A stretch of DNA of 64,000 bases from Ignavibacteriaceae bacterium (GTDB taxonomy: Bacteria; Bacteroidota; Ignavibacteria; Ignavibacteriales; Ignavibacteriaceae): positions 1-64,000 of the forward strand of contig JACAFB010000015.1 of the NCBI GenBank assembly GCA_013388545.1, in the 5' to 3' direction. Below the pieces are notes generated by a model. That model was not told the origin of the DNA. It saw only the letters and a list, made by a program, of their open reading frames with translations, and ran no database searches. The stretch's first letter is position 1. Every line of letters begins with the position of its first letter. The translations under genes and the position numbers were made by a program. Below are positions 49,072 through 57,911 of this stretch, piece after piece.

Positions 49072-49686
49072 ATGAATAGAAAATATTCTGCAATCGTCTT
49101 TGATCTTGGTCAGGTTTTACTGCCCTTCGATTACAATATCTTTATCGAAGCAATCGATAAATACAAACAGGGATTGGGAAAAGCTTTCATCGATAAATAT
49201 AATTCCAACTACAACATACACCGTGATTTTGAAAGAGGAAAAATTCCCGAAGAGAAATTTATCCGCCAAATGCTCAACTGGCTTGAGCACAAAATTACTG
49301 CAGAACAGTTTTGCCGTTACTGGTCATCAATATTTTCACTTAATAACGATGTTATTTCGCTTCTTCCGCAGCTGAAGAAAAATTACAAACTATTCCTGCT
49401 TTCAAATACTAATTCTATTCATAAAAAATATGGTTATGAGCAATATGATTTTCTGAATTATTTTGACAGGCTCATCTTATCCCACGAGGTCGGCTATGTT
49501 AAACCAGAGGAGCAAATTTATCGCGAGGTTGAAAAAGCATCACAGCTGGCTTCTGATGAACATATATTTATCGATGATATAAAAGAATATGCCGATGCTG
49601 CCAGGTTAATTGGATGGGATTCAATTCGATTTGAAAGTTATAATCAGCTTAAAGATGAACTTGGAGTCAGAGGAATTCTTAAGTGA
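49072..49686 (+). CDS. HAD-IA family hydrolase
   Basis: IVFDLGQVLLPFD, LFLLSNTN, GYVKPEEQIYREVE, IFIDDIKEYADAA. Confidence 0.9.
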   Translation: MNRKYSAIVFDLGQVLLPFDYNIFIEAIDKYKQGLGKAFIDKYNSNYNIHRDFERGKIPEEKFIRQMLNWLEHKITAEQFCRYWSSIFSLNNDVISLLPQLKKNYKLFLLSNTNSIHKKYGYEQYDFLNYFDRLILSHEVGYVKPEEQIYREVEKASQLASDEHIFIDDIKEYADAARLIGWDSIRFESYNQLKDELGVRGILK

Positions 49687-50633
49687 AGTTAGTATTACAA
49701 TTAATTCTTATCTCTTCTCCTATTTTATTTTTTAATAGCTGCGGAAATGAAAAAAATCATACGGCTCAGGAAACTGTTGAGAGCGAATATTCTTCGTTAT
49801 ATAAATCACTTGACACTCTGTATAAAAACAGATGGAATAATAAAATATCCTACTATCTTTACAAACCACGAAGCTGGAATGTATACAATGAAATTATGAA
49901 CCGGTTTGGTATTCAGGCTGCTGATATTGTTGCTGCCATTAATCGTGTTGATAAAAATAATCTCCGCGGAAGAGATACTATTGTTATTCCCGACACTTTT
50001 TTAACTGATCCGAGAAACTATTCTCCCTTTCCTTTCTTTGAGGAACTGGCCAAAAATATTCCCAAACTAATTCTTGTCTCCCAAAGAATTCAGAGTTATG
50101 CTTTATACGAGTACGGATGTTTAATTAAATGGGGCGCAGTAAGCAGTGGCAAGAAAAGAACCCCGACTCCAAATGGTTTGTTTTCTACAAACTGGAAATC
50201 AAAAGAAACTATTAGCACAGTGAATGAAGAATGGCTTTTAAAATGGTATTTTAATGTTGAAAACTTTGAAGGAGTATCGCTTCATCAATATGAATTGCCC
50301 GGGTATCCGGCCAGTCATGCCTGCGTCAGGTTAACCGAAGCTGATGCAAAGTTCATTTACAACTGGGCGGAACAATGGATTTTAACTTCAGATGAAGAGG
50401 ATATAATGGCTTTTGGTACGCCGGTGATAATCTGGGGAGAATATGATTACGAAAACCCTAAAGTCTGGAAGAAACTCGAATCGGATCCTGATGCGGCAAA
50501 AGTCAGTGAAAATGAAATAAAAGAATTGCTGGCAGAAAATCTGATTCTTATTCTTATCCGCCAGCAGGTGCGTGAAATGGTTTTACGAACAAAGTATGTA
50601 CAGGAACAAAAATATATTGTTCTAAACAAATAA
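49683..50633 (+). CDS. L,D-transpeptidase (YkuD) lipoprotein
   Basis: Lipobox LFFNSC; GVSLHQYELPGYPASHACVRLTEADAKFIYNW. Confidence 0.9.
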   Translation: MKLVLQLILISSPILFFNSCGNEKNHTAQETVESEYSSLYKSLDTLYKNRWNNKISYYLYKPRSWNVYNEIMNRFGIQAADIVAAINRVDKNNLRGRDTIVIPDTFLTDPRNYSPFPFFEELAKNIPKLILVSQRIQSYALYEYGCLIKWGAVSSGKKRTPTPNGLFSTNWKSKETISTVNEEWLLKWYFNVENFEGVSLHQYELPGYPASHACVRLTEADAKFIYNWAEQWILTSDEEDIMAFGTPVIIWGEYDYENPKVWKKLESDPDAAKVSENEIKELLAENLILILIRQQVREMVLRTKYVQEQKYIVLNK

Positions 50634-50691
50634 AATCAGACGCTATTAATTTTACCGTGGTAGATTTAAACTTTGCCTTGTAATTAATTGG

Positions 50692-52035
50692 CTACTCACC
50701 CTCCATATCCAAATTTCCGCTCCACAAATATTTTTTAGTTTCGTTCACAATTACTCCGCTTAGCAAAATTAAAGATACAATATTCGGTAATGCCATAAGA
50801 GCATTAGTTATATCAGCAAATGTCCAAACTGCGTTTAGCGATAAGACTGACCCAATCATAACGAAAATGACCCAAAGATACCTGTAAGGCTTAATGACTT
50901 TGCTGCCGAAAAGATACTCAGCTGCTTTTTCACCATAATATGACCAGCCAAGAATAGTTGAGAAAACGAAGGTCAGCAAACCAAGAGTCAACACAATTGG
51001 TCCAATTATATGAAAATCACTGAATGCTTGTTTTGTCAACGCAGCTCCGCTTAATCCCTTCATCCATTCATCCGAATTAACAACAACCAGTCCGGTCATT
51101 GCACACACAACAACTGTGTCCCAAAAGGTACCTGTCGATGAAACTAATGCCTGGCGAATGGGATTTTTAGTTTGGGCTGCAGCGGCAACAATAGGCGCAC
51201 TGCCCAAACCGGATTCGTTAGAAAAAAGTCCGCGTGCAATCCCAAAACGAATTGCCTCCTTCATCCCCGCACCAAGGAAACCGCCTACTGCCGCCTGTCC
51301 GGTAAACGCACTATTAATTATTAAAGATATTGTTTCCGGTATTCCATCTATGTTCATTCCCAGCACTATCAAACATCCGAGGACATATGTAATAGCCATA
51401 AAAGGCACTAAACCTTCGCACACTCTTGCTATGGATTTAATACCACCAAGAATTACAACAGCAGTCAGAGTTGTTAAAATTAATCCCGTAACCCACATTG
51501 GAATCTGAAAAGATTCGTTCACTAAAACTGAAATTGAATTTGCCTGAACCATATTCCCGATTCCAAAAGCAGTAACTGAAGTGAAAGCGGCAAATAATAT
51601 TGCGAGCCATTTTTTATTTAATCCTTTTTCAAGAACATACATTGGTCCGCCAGCCATCGAACCATCGGGCATTTTAACTCTGTATTTAACTGCTAGCAAT
51701 GCCTCGCTGTATTTGGTTGCAATTCCGAAAACACCGGTTAACCACATCCACAGAACTGCTCCAGGCCCACCTGCAGCAACTGCGGTAGAAACTCCAACAA
51801 TATTTCCTGTTCCAATTGTAGCTGCAAGTGCAGTTGTAAGAGCACCAAACTGACTTATGTCGCCCCTTCCCTCCTTTTCTCTTCCGAGTGAAATTTTTAT
51901 TGCTTTCCCGAGAAATCTCTGTATAAATCTCAAACGTATTGTAAGAAAAATATGAGTTCCAAAAAGAATTATTATCAAAGGGTATCCCCAGATAAAATCA
52001 CTAACAGAGGTAAGAATGTTTTCAAGAAATTCCAT
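50692..52035 (-). CDS. Sodium:alanine/glycine symporter (AGCS family)
   Basis: FGALTTALAATIGTGNIVGVSTAVAAGGPGAVLWMWLTGVFGIATKYSEALLAVKYR. Confidence 0.96.
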   Translation of the reverse strand: MEFLENILTSVSDFIWGYPLIIILFGTHIFLTIRLRFIQRFLGKAIKISLGREKEGRGDISQFGALTTALAATIGTGNIVGVSTAVAAGGPGAVLWMWLTGVFGIATKYSEALLAVKYRVKMPDGSMAGGPMYVLEKGLNKKWLAILFAAFTSVTAFGIGNMVQANSISVLVNESFQIPMWVTGLILTTLTAVVILGGIKSIARVCEGLVPFMAITYVLGCLIVLGMNIDGIPETISLIINSAFTGQAAVGGFLGAGMKEAIRFGIARGLFSNESGLGSAPIVAAAAQTKNPIRQALVSSTGTFWDTVVVCAMTGLVVVNSDEWMKGLSGAALTKQAFSDFHIIGPIVLTLGLLTFVFSTILGWSYYGEKAAEYLFGSKVIKPYRYLWVIFVMIGSVLSLNAVWTFADITNALMALPNIVSLILLSGVIVNETKKYLWSGNLDMEGE

Positions 52036-52259
52036 ATAAAACTTTCAATTTTTTAGATTGTTCCGGACATAGTTGGTTAAGTTGTAAACATATTTTATAG
52101 ATATAACAATTTAACAAATAAACTTCTTTTTTTTCGGATATCTGAATAAACCTCAAAGAAAAAAGCCAATATAATTATTCGCAAGTCCGCAATTAATCTG
52201 TAAAGGAATGATTAATAGGCTATTATTTTTTTGTATTTAAAGGGTATTCATATTAATTT

Positions 52260-52273
52260 TGAGCATATGCTCA
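52260..52273. promoter_or_regulatory. 14-bp perfect palindrome, putative operator of the DUF134 locus
   Basis: TGAGCATATGCTCA, 20 bp upstream of the DUF134 ATG. Confidence 0.7.
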
Positions 52274-52293
52274 TAATATATTTTTAAGAAATA

Positions 52294-52575
52294 ATGCCAA
52301 GACCGAGAAAACACAGAAGAATCTGCTGCAATCCTTCAGCATATTATTTCAAGCCAAGGGGAATTCCAATGCATCAATTACAAGAAATAATACTTGATCA
52401 CGATGAACTGGAATCGTTGCGGCTTGCTGATTTTCTTGCTTATTCTCACGAAAAAGCAGCAAAGGAAATGAAAATTTCCAGGGCTACTTTCGGACGGATT
52501 GTGGAGTCTGCAAGAAAAAAAGTTGCTGATGGGATCTTAAATGGAAAAGCTATCAGGATAAATGAAAAGCATTAA
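52294..52575 (+). CDS. DUF134 HTH regulator
   Basis: MPRPRKHRRICCNPSAYYFKPRGIP...LDHDELESLRLADFLAYSHEKAAKEMKISRATFGRIVESARKKVADGI. Confidence 0.93.
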   Translation: MPRPRKHRRICCNPSAYYFKPRGIPMHQLQEIILDHDELESLRLADFLAYSHEKAAKEMKISRATFGRIVESARKKVADGILNGKAIRINEKH

Positions 52576-52619
52576 TTAAAAATTTTATTAAAATTCTATT
52601 CAATTATGGAGCCAAAACA

Positions 52620-53039
52620 ATGAACAACCCAACAAACACATTCAAAGGGAAAATTGCAATTGCAACAAACGATCAGAAAAGAGTTACCGGGCATATTGGC
52701 AAATGCCGGGCATTTATGATTTATGAAATTGACGGAGAAAAAATTGTTAACAAAGAATTAAGAGAAAATCTGTTCACAAACCACATGCGGGGTGGCGAAC
52801 ATCATCACCACCATGGTGAGGGAGACGGCAATAGACATACACACTTAATAGAAGGATTGAAGGATTGCAAATTTTTAATTTGCAGCGGTGGCGGCTGGCG
52901 TGTTGTTGAAGACTTAAAGAAGCATAACATAGAAACACTATTTACTGATATTGAGCTGATTGAAGATGCTGTTAATAAATTTATCAAAGGTGAACTGAAA
53001 AACGAAACAGATTTAGTCTGCAATCATACTGATCACTAA
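52620..53039 (+). CDS. NifX/NifB-type dinitrogenase iron-molybdenum cofactor-binding family protein with His-rich loop
   Basis: KIAIATNDQKRVTGHIGKCRAFMIYEID; HHHHHGEGDGNRHTH; LICSGGGWRVVEDLKKHNIE. Confidence 0.88.
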   Translation: MNNPTNTFKGKIAIATNDQKRVTGHIGKCRAFMIYEIDGEKIVNKELRENLFTNHMRGGEHHHHHGEGDGNRHTHLIEGLKDCKFLICSGGGWRVVEDLKKHNIETLFTDIELIEDAVNKFIKGELKNETDLVCNHTDH

Positions 53040-53071
53040 ATATTCAACAGCTTACAGGGAGCAATCAGGGA

Positions 53072-53517
53072 ATTGAAGACAAAATCAAAATTGGCATTAT
53101 TATTTGCGATAGATACAAAATTTGTGCTGGTGGGAAGTGTTTCCATTAACTTAAAGAAGGTGCCGGCGCATTTGATATTTATAAAAATAAAGATGTTGAA
53201 CTTGTTGGTTACACTTCTTGTGGCGGATGCCCTGTCGATAATATTTAATATCCACCCGAAGAAATGAAAAAGAACGGAGTTGAGGTAATTCAATTTGCAA
53301 AGGTAATGATGGTGGGTTATCCACATTGTTCCTGCATCAATAACTTTAAAGGATTTATTAAGACAAAATTCGATTTAAAAGTAATTGTTGGTACTCATCC
53401 CATTCCGGAGAAATATTTAATCAAACATACGGAACTTAAACCCGGCACACACCGGAATGGCAGGAATTAGTTAAACTAACTTTGTCTGATGAACAAACAC
53501 GATTAGCTTATAATTGA
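53072..53517 (+). pseudogene. CGGC-domain protein, disrupted
   Basis: Reading frame KIGIIICDRYKICAGGKCFH*LKEGAGAFDIYKNKDVELVGYTSCGGCPVDNI*YPPEEMKKNGVEVIQFAKVMMVGYPHCSCINNFKGFIKTKFDLKVIVGTHPIPEKY..., TAA at 53147-53149 and 53246-53248, then frameshift near 53447-53455 into PEWQELVKLTLSDEQTRLAYN*. Confidence 0.85.
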
Positions 53518-53529
53518 TGAGTTTGCTGT

Positions 53530-54333
53530 ATGAATGTATTTGGTCCCATACCGCCAAGAAGATTAGACAGAAGTCTTGGCGTAAATAAGATTCCCTCAGA
53601 GATTTGCAGCTATTCCTGTGTTTACTGCCAGGTTGGACTTACTGAGTCAATGTCAATAGAAAGAAAAAAATACTTTAGTCCTGAAGTGATAGTTGATGAA
53701 GTTAAAAGAAGAGTCAATCAACTGAAAAATGATAATAAGCAAATTGATTATATTTCTTTTGTTCCTGATAGAGAACCAACTCTTGATATAAATCCTGGCA
53801 AAATTATCGGACTTATCAAACCACTTGAAATTAAAATCGTTGTTATAACAAATTCATCTCCACTCTGGGATAAGGAAGTAAAGGATGAGTTAATGCTGGC
53901 TGACTGGGTTTCCTTAAAAATTGATTCGGTTGATGAAAAGATTTGGCACAGATTAAACCGCTCTTACGGCAAACTGGATCTGCAAAAAGTTTTGGGGGGT
54001 GTTAATTTATTTAGGAATTCTTTTAGAGGTAAACTGGTAACAGAAACTATGCTTGTAAATGAACTTAACAATAATAAAGAATCATTAACGAACACCGCAG
54101 AATTTAAAGGGAAATTGAATCCCGATAAAGTTTATATACTTGTTCCAACTCGTCCTACTGCCGAAAAATTTGTCGAACCGCCATCAGAAAAAAATCTGAA
54201 TATGGCATACCAAATTTTTAGCCCAAATGTAAATGGTGTTGAAATTTTAACAGGAAAAATTATTCTAGCGGCGCATCCGATGTATCTTGCAGCCGTTAAC
54301 AGTATTAATAGTATTAGTAATCTGAGGAAATAA
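53530..54333 (+). CDS. Radical SAM protein (altered GEP motif)
   Basis: FGPIPPRRLDRSLGVNKIPSEICSYSCVYCQVG (CX3CX2C); DYISFVPDREPTLD. Confidence 0.85.
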   Translation: MNVFGPIPPRRLDRSLGVNKIPSEICSYSCVYCQVGLTESMSIERKKYFSPEVIVDEVKRRVNQLKNDNKQIDYISFVPDREPTLDINPGKIIGLIKPLEIKIVVITNSSPLWDKEVKDELMLADWVSLKIDSVDEKIWHRLNRSYGKLDLQKVLGGVNLFRNSFRGKLVTETMLVNELNNNKESLTNTAEFKGKLNPDKVYILVPTRPTAEKFVEPPSEKNLNMAYQIFSPNVNGVEILTGKIILAAHPMYLAAVNSINSISNLRK

Positions 54334-54804
54334 ATGAAGTTAAAAGCGATACAGGAATATTATCCCGATGATGTTGCTCATTGCTATGGCTGTGGAAAGC
54401 TTAATGAGCACGGACATCAGATAAAAACATTCTGGGACGGTGATGAAACCGTTACAAGGTTTACACCAAAAGAATATCATACAGCAATACCAGGTTACGT
54501 TTATGGCGGTTTGATCGCTTCGTTAATTGATTGCCACGGAACCGGAACCGGAGCTTTAGCTGCATATAAATCTGAGGGAAGAGAATTTGACACACAACCT
54601 CCCTTCCGGTTTGTTACTGCTTCATTGCAGGTTGATTATTTAAAACCAACGCCTCTCGGGCCAGAGTTAGAACTGCGGGGAAAGGTAATCGAACAGAAAG
54701 GAAGAAAGGTTATCTCTGAAATAACAGTTTCAGCAAACGGAGTAGTTACTGCAAAGGGAAAAGTTGTGGCAGTTCAGATGCCCGAGAATATGTTAAAAGA
54801 TTAA
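54334..54804 (+). CDS. PaaI-like hotdog thioesterase
   Basis: HCYGCGKLNEHGHQIKTFWDGDE, PGYVYGGLIASLIDCHGTGTGALAAY, ASLQVDYLKPTPLG. Confidence 0.85.
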   Translation: MKLKAIQEYYPDDVAHCYGCGKLNEHGHQIKTFWDGDETVTRFTPKEYHTAIPGYVYGGLIASLIDCHGTGTGALAAYKSEGREFDTQPPFRFVTASLQVDYLKPTPLGPELELRGKVIEQKGRKVISEITVSANGVVTAKGKVVAVQMPENMLKD

Positions 54805-54885
54805 CTTTAGATTAGAATATGGAAAACAAACATTACTGGTGATGGTTTATTTTACGATAAGCTGATTACTCCTAATCAGGACAGA

Positions 54886-55542
54886 ATGTTTATTAAAATC
54901 AAAAATTTGATTGAACCTGATTCGGAAATTCTCGACGTTGGTTGTGGAACAGGAAGATTAGAATTTTTTCTATCGGATAAATGCAAAAAAATTACAGGAA
55001 TCGATTTATTTAAAAAGAATATTGAACAAGCAGAAAAAAAATTAACAAAACTCAACCATAAAAACATAGATTTTAAGCATGCCGGATTTGATAGCTTCAT
55101 AAAAAATAATTCAGATATTTTTAATTACGTTATTGTAACATACGTAATTCACGAATTGCCTTATGAACAGAGGTTATCGTTGCTCAAAGGTATTTCCGAA
55201 ATTTCGGAAAAAATAATTGTAGGTGACTATCTTGTCCCAAGGCCCGGGGAGTTTTGGAATGTTCTGAATGAAATAGTTGAATTTGCTGCAGGGAAAGATC
55301 ATTATTATAATTTTAAAACCTTTGTAAAGCATAAAGGTATTGCAGGTTTGCTGAATGAATCCGGTTTAAAAATTCATCACGAAATTAAGAACGATCCATC
55401 AACAAACCACATTGCTGTTTTAACACGATTAGATAAAACATTTAAAACAAATTATTCTCCAATATTTTTATTAATCCAAATCAGTATAAACTCATTTGGA
55501 CTATCTAAAATGAGGTCGCAAAATTACCTCTTCTATTTTTAG
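54886..55542 (+). CDS. Class I SAM-dependent methyltransferase (5' end likely frameshifted)
   Basis: EILDVGCGTGRLEFFLSDKCKKITGIDLFKKNIEQAEKKL; see the frameshift finding for 54819-54885. Confidence 0.85.
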   Translation: MFIKIKNLIEPDSEILDVGCGTGRLEFFLSDKCKKITGIDLFKKNIEQAEKKLTKLNHKNIDFKHAGFDSFIKNNSDIFNYVIVTYVIHELPYEQRLSLLKGISEISEKIIVGDYLVPRPGEFWNVLNEIVEFAAGKDHYYNFKTFVKHKGIAGLLNESGLKIHHEIKNDPSTNHIAVLTRLDKTFKTNYSPIFLLIQISINSFGLSKMRSQNYLFYF

Positions 55543-55560
55543 AAAAAGTTTCTAGAAGGA

Positions 55561-55944
55561 TTAAAATTGCTTTCTGTCCCTGTCTTCAAATGAACATTCT
55601 CCCAGCTCAACGTGACCCTTGTATTGCTCCTCAAGTGATTGTTGATAATGATTTTCAAGTGATCGGCAAAGTTCAGGTCTTTTAAGCCATTGCCCCTTCT
55701 CATTTAAGCAATATTTTTTATCAATAGGGATTTCTTTCTTAAGATAACAACCGAACAATTCGACTTCATCCGGATGAATATTTTGTTCATCCAGATATTC
55801 AATCAATCCGCAAATTGTATCTGAAAAATATTGATTAAAGAGATCCTTGTCATTTTGAATAACTTGAACCTTAGCGAAGTATGTATAAGGGATAGTCCGG
55901 TCATATTTTGATTTTGGACCTAATATTTTTCTAATAATTCCCAA
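55561..55944 (-). CDS. Conserved hypothetical protein
   Basis: 127 aa, DTICGLIEYLDEQNIHPDEVELFGCYLKKEIPIDKKYCLNEKGQWLKRPELCRSLENHY...GECSFEDRDRKQF. Confidence 0.7.
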   Translation of the reverse strand: MGIIRKILGPKSKYDRTIPYTYFAKVQVIQNDKDLFNQYFSDTICGLIEYLDEQNIHPDEVELFGCYLKKEIPIDKKYCLNEKGQWLKRPELCRSLENHYQQSLEEQYKGHVELGECSFEDRDRKQF

Positions 55945-56165
55945 CTTGATTCACCTATGAAATAGTTTCTTAACCAAAACCTAAATAAACTTCCAGCAAT
56001 CATCAAGTATTAATTTAAAGTGAATATCGTTCCCATCTGAAAATCGTTTCTAAATTTAAAGAGGCAAATTTTATTGTGCAGTTGGTTTGGATATGGTCTG
56101 AAATTATGTTTAACTTTTCCTGCAACTTAATTCTAACCAACATTAAAAAATTATAAGGAGACAAA

Positions 56166-56735
56166 ATGGTTTCAATACTTGAACTTTGGCTACCCATTCT
56201 TCTTTCTTCAGTTATGGTTTTTATCCTCAGCTCAATAATTCACATGGTTCTTCCATATCACAGAACGGATTATAAAAAGCTTCCATCAGAAGACAGTCTT
56301 TTGGATACTTTGCGAAAAGCGAATATCCCCCCAGGTGATTATATGTTTCCCTTTTGTTCTGACAACAAAGAAAGAAACTCACAGGAATACAAGGACAAAT
56401 TAGAAAAAGGCCCTGCGGGAATAGTAACTATATTCCCGGCAGGAACAAATTTTATGGGCAGCAGCCTTGTAATGTGGTTTATTTATACGGTAATCGTGGG
56501 AATATTTGCCGCTTATGTCGCTGGTCGCGCGTTACCTGCTGGTACGGACTATCTTGCGGTATTCAGGTTTGCAGGTGTTACTTCTTTCGTTGGCTACACG
56601 CTCGCATTACTTCAGGATAATATCTGGTACAAGAAAAGCTGGGCAACAACTATAAAGAATGTAATTGACGGATTAATTTATGCGCTTTTTACCGGCGGCA
56701 TTTTCGGATGGCTGTGGCCGGGTATAACTTCTTAA
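56166..56735 (+). CDS. Integral membrane protein of unknown function
   Basis: 189 aa, four TM helices; AAGGAG upstream of ATG. Confidence 0.75.
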   Translation: MVSILELWLPILLSSVMVFILSSIIHMVLPYHRTDYKKLPSEDSLLDTLRKANIPPGDYMFPFCSDNKERNSQEYKDKLEKGPAGIVTIFPAGTNFMGSSLVMWFIYTVIVGIFAAYVAGRALPAGTDYLAVFRFAGVTSFVGYTLALLQDNIWYKKSWATTIKNVIDGLIYALFTGGIFGWLWPGITS

Positions 56736-56757
56736 TTTTATAACCATATTCGAAAGA

Positions 56758-56787
56758 GCCGCACCATTTAAAGGAGCGGCCTTTTTT
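56758..56787 (+). terminator. Intrinsic terminator
   Basis: GCCGC...GCGGC followed by CTTTTTT. Confidence 0.75.
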
Positions 56788-56797
56788 ATTTTTCTAA

Positions 56798-57319
56798 TTA
56801 CCTGAATGTGATAGAAGCCAAAACTTTCTCAACTAACGGAGAGAGTCTTTTTGCCTCTTCCGCAAATAATGAAATCATGATGTATGTGAATTCTTTTTCA
56901 TCTGATCTGATAAAATAGATTGCTGTCATTTGTGGACCATAACCTTTTTCAGCTCTCAAAAAATCTTTTCCCCCAATTTTAACAACTTTAGCATTAGTTT
57001 CAGGCGTGAAAAGAGCAAACATCATAAGCGAGTCCGCAGAGAGTTTCCCCTTGTTTGGATTCTTACCCAGTTTCATGACCTCTAGAGAATTGCCGTCCTT
57101 CTTTTCTGTAAGAACAAGAGTGGTGTATTCATCTTTATTTTTTTTAGGCTGGAGGTCGCCAAGAAATAAAAAATCCTCATAATTCCTTTTTAATTCCCAA
57201 CTCGATGGAAATGAAAAAGATATACCAAGTTTATCGTCGTTATTCGAAGTGAAGTTTTGTGCGGTAATTAGTGAATTAAGAAACAACACTAATAAAGGTG
57301 TAAGAATAAATCTTTTCAT
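56798..57319 (-). CDS. Secreted protein of unknown function
   Basis: Signal peptide MKRFILTPLLVLFLNSLITAQ; start moved from 57361. Confidence 0.7.
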   Translation of the reverse strand: MKRFILTPLLVLFLNSLITAQNFTSNNDDKLGISFSFPSSWELKRNYEDFLFLGDLQPKKNKDEYTTLVLTEKKDGNSLEVMKLGKNPNKGKLSADSLMMFALFTPETNAKVVKIGGKDFLRAEKGYGPQMTAIYFIRSDEKEFTYIMISLFAEEAKRLSPLVEKVLASITFR

Positions 57320-57431
57320 AAAATAATTTTTCTCTGTTATTTGTGTATATCTTACCAACATCTGGAATCCGGCAAAGGTTCATTTGAAATCAGGAAGGAA
57401 AATATCCGGGATAAGAAACAACTGTTAATAA

Positions 57432-57475
57432 AATTACTGCCCGGCTACAGAGGCATTGGTAACCAGGCAGTAATT
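57432..57475. terminator. Hairpin between two minus-strand genes
   Basis: AATTACTGCC (57432-57441)/GGCAGTAATT (57466-57475), 24-nt loop. Confidence 0.5.
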
Positions 57476-57491
57476 AGTTGATTGTTCGTTT

Positions 57492-57911
57492 TTATCGGAT
57501 GAAATCATTCAGCGCAAGCTTATCATCAATCGAAAGCGATCCATCTCTTGACTTCAATGCAAAAGCGACATCATCACATTTTGACTCAAGGTATTTTTTC
57601 ATTCGTCTGATAATTCCACCCGGAAATATTTTATAAGTTGCGAACAATGCAGTCTTTATTCCATTCAAAGTCGGAAGTCTTTTAATAAAAGCCATCCATT
57701 CGTTATCAGGTTTATTTGAGATAATCAACGAATCACTTTTCCAGCCGCTAAGGAGAAGATAATCAGCTCCTTCAAGTTTTTTCGGTTCAAAACTGTTTAA
57801 GGGAATTAACTCTGCTTTAAGTCCTCGGTTAAGAAGGAACTCGGCAATTTCCTCACCAAATTTTTTGGTGGCGCTGTTTTTGCTCTGAAATATTATTAAT
57901 GCTTTTTTCAT
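57492..57911 (-). CDS. Flavodoxin-like domain protein
   Basis: MKKALIIFQSKNSATKKFGEEIAEFL...ADYLLLSGWKSDS...LNGIKTALFATYK; start moved from 57950. Confidence 0.7.
   Translation of the reverse strand: MKKALIIFQSKNSATKKFGEEIAEFLLNRGLKAELIPLNSFEPKKLEGADYLLLSGWKSDSLIISNKPDNEWMAFIKRLPTLNGIKTALFATYKIFPGGIIRRMKKYLESKCDDVAFALKSRDGSLSIDDKLALNDFIR

Noticed and set aside
53147-53248. Stop codons in the CGGC gene as selenocysteine or recoding sites
   Set aside because: Both are TAA, not TGA; TAA terminates other genes normally in this window, and a third lesion (frameshift) is present.
53073-53267. ORF MKTKSKLALLFAIDTKFVLVGSVSINLKKVPAH... as a real gene
   Set aside because: It is the wrong frame of the CGGC pseudogene; the homologous protein reads in the neighbouring frame.
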